This document shows positions 60,006 through 64,000 of a DNA stretch of 64,000 nucleotides, one piece after another. The position numbers and the translations under genes are program-made. The notes under the pieces were generated by a model. The model saw only the letters and a program-made list of their open reading frames with translations, had not been told where the DNA came from and searched no databases. The number at the start of each line of letters is the position of its first letter. Position 1 is the first letter of the stretch. This stretch comes from Clostridium facile (GTDB taxonomy: Bacteria > Bacillota > Clostridia > Oscillospirales > Ruminococcaceae), in NCBI RefSeq assembly GCF_014297275.1, contig NZ_JACOQK010000001.1, positions 930,001 through 994,000 on the forward strand. The letters are read 5' to 3'.

Positions 60006-61205
60006 ATGGCAGAAAATTTAAACCAAACCCCCAACGCTAACCGGATCCACATCGGATTTTTTGGAAAGCGGAATAGTGGAAAATCTTCTTTAATTAACCA
60101 GTTTGTCTGTCAGGAGGTTTCGATTGTATCCGATTACGCTGGAACAACTACTGACCCTGTTTACAAAGCAATGGAAATCAACCCATTAGGTGCTTGCGTC
60201 ATCATTGATACCGCAGGGTTTGACGATGTGGGAGAACTGGGCGAAATTCGGGTAGAAAAAACCAAGTTAGCCGCTGAAAAAACAGAACTAGCGGTGATTG
60301 TCTGTTCGGATACAGAATTATCCGGTGAATTAAACTGGTATACATACTTTAAAAAGAAAAATACCCCCGTCCTGTTTGTAGTAAATAAAGTAGATGTCCA
60401 GGATGGGGCTGGGATTGTGGAAGCCATTCAAAATGAAACCGGACTTTCCCCTCTTTTGGTCAGCGCGAAAACAGGTCAAGGGATCGAACAGTTAAAACCT
60501 GCGTTGGCAAGGCTTCTGCCAGAAGATTATGGTGCAAAGGATATTACTGGTTCTTTGGTACAGCAAGGTGACTTAGTTTTATTGGTTATGCCGCAGGATA
60601 TCCAAGCTCCAAAAGGCAGGTTGATTCTACCCCAGGTACAGACAATCCGGGAATTGTTAGACAAAAAAGCCTTGGTGATGAGTGTTACCACCGACCAACT
60701 GGACGCTGCTTTGGCAAGCCTGCAATCTCCTCCGAAGCTGATAATTACGGATTCCCAGGTGTTCCGGTATGTGTACGAACGTAAACCCCAAAAATCTCTA
60801 CTCACCTCTTTTTCCGTTTTATTTGCCGCACATAAAGGGGATATCCAATATTATTTAGAAGGAGCGAAAGCAATTGGCGGATTGAGCGAATCTTCTAAAG
60901 TGTTGATTGCGGAATGCTGTACCCATGCCCCCTTATCCGAAGATATTGGACGGGTAAAGATACCAAATCTACTGCGTAAACGGTTTGGACAAAGGTTGGA
61001 TATCCAGATGGTCAGCGGGACAGATTTCCCTCAGGACTTAACGCCTTATGATTTGATTATCCAGTGTGGTGCCTGCATGTTTAACCGGAAATATGTGCTT
61101 TCTCGGATTGACCGTGCCAAAAAACAGGATATCCCTATGACTAACTACGGGGTTACCATCGCTTATTTAACAGGCATTTTAGATGATATTACCATCCCAG
61201 AATAA
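60006..61205 (+). CDS. hydF: [FeFe]-hydrogenase maturase HydF
   Basis: The 399-residue protein has an N-terminal GTPase (P-loop GKRNSGKS at 20-27, IDTAGFDD, NKVD), a middle dimerisation domain and a C-terminal iron-sulfur domain with conserved C-T-H and C-G-A-C (ECCTHAPLSEDIGR; IIQCGACMFNRK). It is the scaffold that delivers the 2Fe subcluster to HydA. AAGGAGG lies before the ATG, 9 bases after hydG. No clear terminator follows. HydA is not in the window. Confidence 0.96.
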   Translation: MAENLNQTPNANRIHIGFFGKRNSGKSSLINQFVCQEVSIVSDYAGTTTDPVYKAMEINPLGACVIIDTAGFDDVGELGEIRVEKTKLAAEKTELAVIVCSDTELSGELNWYTYFKKKNTPVLFVVNKVDVQDGAGIVEAIQNETGLSPLLVSAKTGQGIEQLKPALARLLPEDYGAKDITGSLVQQGDLVLLVMPQDIQAPKGRLILPQVQTIRELLDKKALVMSVTTDQLDAALASLQSPPKLIITDSQVFRYVYERKPQKSLLTSFSVLFAAHKGDIQYYLEGAKAIGGLSESSKVLIAECCTHAPLSEDIGRVKIPNLLRKRFGQRLDIQMVSGTDFPQDLTPYDLIIQCGACMFNRKYVLSRIDRAKKQDIPMTNYGVTIAYLTGILDDITIPE

Positions 61206-61274
61206 GATTGCTTAATAGCTGTACATTATTTCCTCAGTACGATAATAGAAACATTAAAATTGAGGAAAATGGAT

Positions 61275-61490
61275 ATGTTAGTGAAGTTTAATGAGATAAA
61301 GGGAATGTCTGTGCAGGGAATAAATAATGAAACAGATATGATGGGTTGCTGTGGAAGAACAGAAAAAATGATTTCTTGTTTCATTCATGTAGACGGTTCA
61401 ATCGACTTGTATAAACATGAAACAAGTGACGACTATGTATTATTTAGAAGTGGGAAAAAGCCATTTGTGATGGCAGAGAGGAAATTTTAA
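61275..61490 (+). CDS. small hypothetical protein
   Basis: The 71-residue protein (MLVKFNEIKGMSVQ..., MGCCGRTEKMISCFIHVDGSID) has a CC pair and a beta-rich, hydrophilic make-up. GAGGAAA supports ATG 61275, with 61269 an alternative. I do not recognise a family. It lies 69 bases after hydF and could be cotranscribed, but nothing ties it to hydrogenase maturation. Confidence 0.5.
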   Translation: MLVKFNEIKGMSVQGINNETDMMGCCGRTEKMISCFIHVDGSIDLYKHETSDDYVLFRSGKKPFVMAERKF

Positions 61491-61907
61491 GTGAGAGAAC
61501 TTGTCATATTTGTAATAAGGACTCTGAACATAACATGGAAATGAAGATTTCGTTATCCTCACAATTGTTGTAGAGAGATAACGAAATGGATGACAAATTT
61601 GTAACAGTTTCTTTTAGGATAATGTTTGCTGTTGTTATTGAGATTTCTGTTTTGATCAGGGTAAGTCAATAGATTTGAAACCATTGTTCTTTTTCAATGA
61701 TTACACAAATAACCATTTTCGATAAGCGCGTTCAAGCGCAATCTATCCCAGTTAAATTTTTCGTTCCAATGAGACAAATAAATATCACACTGTCGGTAGT
61801 TTGCAGCATATCAAGTAAAATAATCAATACGCTGTGGGATATATGAAAAAAGTACGATACCAATTGGCATCGTACTTTTTTGTCAAATATTCAGTATATC
61901 TACTTTT
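61491..61907. other. 417-bp intergenic region
   Basis: It contains an imperfect inverted repeat TTTCGTTATC..GATAACGAAA at about 61548-61586 and a strong terminator at 61846-61881. Otherwise I see no gene, no ribosome site with a good frame, and no known RNA. Confidence 0.5.
61846..61882. terminator. terminator, copy A of a repeated hairpin
   Basis: AAAAAAGTACGAT pairs exactly with ATCGTACTTTTTT around the loop ACCAATTGGC. The same loop recurs in the hairpin at 62979, with a compensating base-pair change. It ends the cassette genes on the minus strand. Confidence 0.8.
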
Positions 61908-62369
61908 TTAAACAAAGGTAGGCTTTATCCAGATGGAATTTATATTGTTATTTTCGATCATAGCAATCGTATTGTTTGCAAATAGGACTGCACTATCTTC
62001 ACAAAAATCATTTGGATTTCCGATACAAACCCAACCTGTATCCGGGTTAAAATATGTCTGCCAATTTGTAGCATACTGAATTCCAGTACCTGTTTGATAA
62101 TTTTGGTCAGGTAGTATGAATAAATTCCCTGGTTGAGCCTTTGGAACGATGAGATTTTTTCTAATCCAATTCATTTGAGGATTTAGTCCTGTTAATTGGA
62201 GCGCTTTTTTCGTTTGTAAATTCACATCCAAACTATTATATCCATTTCTAATTAGAATGGAAAAGTTTACATCATTCCATGGCTCATAAAAAAATGAATT
62301 CTCATTTTTGATATACTGTGCTTCGCCAGATAAAATATCGTCCTTATGAATAAATGTAACTGTTATCAT
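61908..62369 (-). CDS. hypothetical protein of cassette region (immunity-like)
   Basis: The 153-residue protein is acidic, without signal peptide or membrane helix, and rich in Asn, Trp and aromatic residues (FFYEPWNDVNFSIL, TGWVCIGNPNDF). I do not recognise it. CGGAG supports ATG 62369; an ATG at 62396 is possible. Size, composition and position beside other small orphan genes and a toxin tail suggest an immunity protein, by inference only. Confidence 0.5.
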   Translation of the reverse strand: MITVTFIHKDDILSGEAQYIKNENSFFYEPWNDVNFSILIRNGYNSLDVNLQTKKALQLTGLNPQMNWIRKNLIVPKAQPGNLFILPDQNYQTGTGIQYATNWQTYFNPDTGWVCIGNPNDFCEDSAVLFANNTIAMIENNNINSIWIKPTFV

Positions 62370-62398
62370 CGCTTGCTCCGAAAAAGAAATATACATTC

Positions 62399-62620
62399 TT
62401 ACCATTCATAAGTAAAGAATCCTTCTGTCCAATTATCCTCATCCAAGCGATATTCATCAATATTAAAATCATCTGGATGATCGATAAATTTAGGGTATTT
62501 TTTAAATTTTTCTAAAGCCTGTTCCGCTTTTTCTCTGGTAGAATATACCGCAATATCTGTTACGATATCATAACCATCTTCATCTTCATAAAAATGTGTT
62601 AATTCAAAAATTGACTTCAT
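62399..62620 (-). CDS. small protein, paralogue 1 (YSTREKAE family)
   Basis: The 73-residue acidic protein contains YSTREKAEQALEKFK and FIDHPDDFNIDEYRLD, shared with its neighbour at 62633. The pattern, a strand, an N-cap helix and an acidic strand, recurs in small Firmicute proteins (DUF7336-like) of unknown function often found in toxin-immunity neighbourhoods. AGGAGGAAG lies before the ATG. Twelve bases separate the two genes. Confidence 0.65.
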   Translation of the reverse strand: MKSIFELTHFYEDEDGYDIVTDIAVYSTREKAEQALEKFKKYPKFIDHPDDFNIDEYRLDEDNWTEGFFTYEW

Positions 62621-62632
62621 AGTGTCTTCCTC

Positions 62633-62842
62633 CTATATAAAATCAAAATCCATTTCGTATTCTACAATCACAAAATCATCCGGATAATCTATAAAACCCT
62701 CAATTATTTTATATTTCTCTATCGTTTTCTCTGCATTTTCTCTAGTAGAATAGTATCCTATTGTTTTACCACAATAAATCCATTTTTGTTCTTTATTATC
62801 GTACTCTACTTTTCGTTGATGCGTTAATTGATATACAAACAT
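62633..62842 (-). CDS. small protein, paralogue 2 (YSTREKAE family)
   Basis: The 69-residue protein has YSTRENAEKTIEKYK and FIDYPDDFVIVEYEMD, clearly homologous to the 62399 gene. It lacks the C-terminal W-T-E-G-F-F tail of that copy. AGGAGGGG precedes the ATG. The two are a tandem duplication, now well diverged. No function known. Confidence 0.65.
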   Translation of the reverse strand: MFVYQLTHQRKVEYDNKEQKWIYCGKTIGYYSTRENAEKTIEKYKIIEGFIDYPDDFVIVEYEMDFDFI

Positions 62843-62977
62843 GAAACCCCTCCTATTTTAAACCTAAAGTTCTATACGCCCATTTTTTTATTTTACTATA
62901 TTCTGAGCCTGCACCTTTACCAATATTTTTCACTTAAGATTCTATTTGTAAAGTCTTGCGCTAATTCACCAGAATAA

Positions 62978-63012
62978 CAAAGTACTATACCAATTGGCAT
63001 AGTACTTTGTTA
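62978..63012. terminator. terminator, copy B of a repeated hairpin
   Basis: ACAAAGTACTAT pairs with ATAGTACTTTGT around ACCAATTGGC, the same loop as copy A at 61846. It follows the 63019 gene on the minus strand, just as copy A follows the 61908 gene. Confidence 0.75.
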
Positions 63013-63018
63013 CTAATT

Positions 63019-63459
63019 TTAATATTCACTCATTGCCTTTCTAAATTTTTTATCATCCGATGAATATCCCTGTAATACACCTAACATATGGCAAAAATCA
63101 GTTGCAATTTCATAATGGCTTATGATAAATAAAATCTCGTCATTCTCTTTAAATCCATTTTGGAAAACCCAAAAATATGGAATAGAACAGTCAGATACTT
63201 GAAAAAGACTACTTGGTATCCAATCCGGTGGACAAGCTTCCTCATACGATATTAAATAGTACATAATATGATCATGAACCATTATTCCATATACTGTATA
63301 TTCCGCACCAACAAATAAAGGATATTCTACTCCTCCATCTACACCAGTACCAAAACTGAAAGTAACAAAATAATCAATATTCTTTGGAACAGAGTATGGC
63401 TTTATAAAACAAGGCACAGTATCGGTTATATGTTTTTTTGTAACACATTTTACTTTCAT
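63019..63459 (-). CDS. probable immunity protein next to a toxin remnant
   Basis: The 146-residue protein is soluble with a Thr/Lys-rich start and aromatic-rich body (GVEYPLFVGAEYTVYGIMV, PPDWIPSSLFQVSD). I do not recognise a family. Its start lies 12 bases after the stop of a decayed toxin-like reading frame, the usual toxin-immunity spacing, and terminator copy B follows directly. AAAGGAA precedes the ATG. Immunity function is inferred from context. Confidence 0.5.
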   Translation of the reverse strand: MKVKCVTKKHITDTVPCFIKPYSVPKNIDYFVTFSFGTGVDGGVEYPLFVGAEYTVYGIMVHDHIMYYLISYEEACPPDWIPSSLFQVSDCSIPYFWVFQNGFKENDEILFIISHYEIATDFCHMLGVLQGYSSDDKKFRKAMSEY

Positions 63460-63471
63460 GATATAATTCCT

Positions 63472-63725
63472 TTACTTTAATTTAAAATCAGCAAATTTAC
63501 CGGTTCTGGTATTATATACAAAATGAATTATCACTTTTGAGTCATCTGGTGTGTTATAAGATTTGTTACATTTTAATCCATCCTTTAGTTGCTTTCTATC
63601 TTGAATCTTGAATAATAATAATTACCTTGTAAATGTTCTACGTTTTTCAAAGGATTGGACTTTACTTCTGTCATAAATAGTTGTTCATATAAATTTTTAG
63701 CTGTAGTTTTTCTTATATTTAGATC
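63472..63725 (-). pseudogene. frameshifted C-terminal remnant of a toxin-like protein
   Basis: Two minus-strand frames join into one protein-like text: KTTAKNLYEQLFMTEVKSNP and NVEHLQGNYYYSRF in the first, then DRKQLKDGLKCNKSY and SKVIIHFVYNTRTGKFADFK in the second, ending at TAA 63472. The break is near 63605, where a one-base loss or two-base gain is needed. No start codon or N-terminal part is present; a stop at 63726 closes the first frame. It looks like the tail of a polymorphic toxin. Confidence 0.5.
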
Positions 63726-63864
63726 TCATCTCCAATATCTTTTATAATACATACTCTCTACTTTCGATTGGATAATGCGATATACCCCTAGAAGGGAGAA
63801 TCTATCCGAAAACTTATGCTTTTAGATGATTCTCTACTGAAAGAATAATGATATATTTACTTCA

Positions 63865-64000
63865 TCAAATATTGTTAAATGCAATTTTATGTTCTTTCAG
63901 AAACGCAAGATCTTGTTTCGTTGGATTTTGCATAAAAGATAGTTTTTCATGTGTTACTGTTGCAAACCATAATTTATCATTGCGATAAAAACAAATATCT
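63865..64000 (-). CDS. partial gene running off the right edge
   Basis: A minus-strand frame enters from the edge and encodes 44 residues ending at TGA 63865 (ICFYRNDKLWFATVTHEKLS, KQDLAFLKEHKIAF). Its hydrophilic, aromatic-containing tail resembles the small immunity-like proteins in this region, but too little is visible to name a family. Confidence 0.5.
   Translation of the reverse strand, partial: DICFYRNDKLWFATVTHEKLSFMQNPTKQDLAFLKEHKIAFNNI

Noticed and set aside
63595..63612. 7-bp tandem duplication (TCAAGAT twice) as cause of the toxin frameshift
   Set aside because: Removing one copy restores neither frame and creates a stop; a one-base loss fits better.
1..64000. tRNA, rRNA, CRISPR array, prophage or intact transposase
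   Set aside because: I scanned for characteristic repeats and motifs on both strands and found none; the Xer-type recombinase is of housekeeping type.

Overview
The window is low-GC (roughly 40%) DNA from a strictly anaerobic, spore-forming Firmicute of class Clostridia, most likely an Oscillospirales/Ruminococcaceae-type gut organism. The reasons are the sporulation genes (ymxH-type, spoIIM, ylbJ-type, yqfC-yqfD, ylzJ/tepA), the complete [FeFe]-hydrogenase maturation set (hydE, hydG, hydF with a TM1266-type regulator), a SCIFF ranthipeptide locus, and strong AGGAGG-type ribosome sites with frequent TTG starts. I saw no rRNA, tRNA, CRISPR array, prophage or intact transposase.

Layout. 1-0.55 kb is AT-rich and without genes, with one near-consensus parS site. 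0.6-6.3 kb holds assorted single genes: phospholipase-like, an HPr relative without the catalytic His, a PRC-barrel sporulation protein, a glycosidase-like lipoprotein or membrane protein, nitroreductase and YdcF. 6.3-10.5 kb is the yajC / TIGR04086 / SCIFF precursor / SCIFF radical-SAM maturase region, split by a MerR-GNAT pair. 10.5-15.2 kb has proC, spoIIM, a PHP phosphoesterase, malic enzyme and small conserved genes. 15.2-15.7 kb is a structured intergenic stretch with terminators and a possible IS200/IS605 remnant. 15.7-17.9 kb (minus strand) is a primosome operon (Cys-rich small protein, DnaD-like, DnaC/DnaI-like). 17.9-25.3 kb mixes sporulation membrane proteins, yqfC-yqfD, a metallophosphoesterase, a Xer recombinase and TetR plus a membrane protein.

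25.3-32.7 kb (minus strand) is the classic phoH-ybeY-dgkA-era-yqzL-recO-mutS2 housekeeping cluster, interrupted by an Mrr-type endonuclease and a 50-residue membrane protein. 32.7-33.7 kb has no protein gene but contains a strongly folded candidate non-coding RNA. 34.1-36.1 kb is an overlapping operon of aspartate carbamoyltransferase carrying a fused PyrI-type zinc ribbon, a flavoprotein reductase and a CSPC thioredoxin. 36.6-41 kb has a MATE pump, a hotdog thioesterase and a two-component system. 42-49.5 kb (minus strand) runs tepA-ylzJ-uppP-ftsK-ygiQ-MBL hydrolase-DUF3006. 49.8-52.3 kb is a two-gene radical-SAM pair.

52.4-56.9 kb is accessory: an amber-interrupted membrane gene, an esterase, a DedA protein and an sdpI/sdpR-type immunity pair with a perfect 30-bp operator-like palindrome. 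57.0-61.2 kb is the hydrogenase maturation operon behind a leader with a terminator immediately ahead of the first ribosome site. 61.9-64 kb looks like the worn remains of a toxin/immunity cassette array: small orphan immunity-like genes, a frameshifted toxin tail and two near-identical, covarying terminators.

The best candidates for something new are the folded RNA at 33.4 kb, the PyrB-zinc-ribbon fusion, the attenuator-like leader of the hyd operon, the SCIFF locus architecture and the cassette array at the right edge. No database search was possible; family names rest on recognised motifs and gene order.
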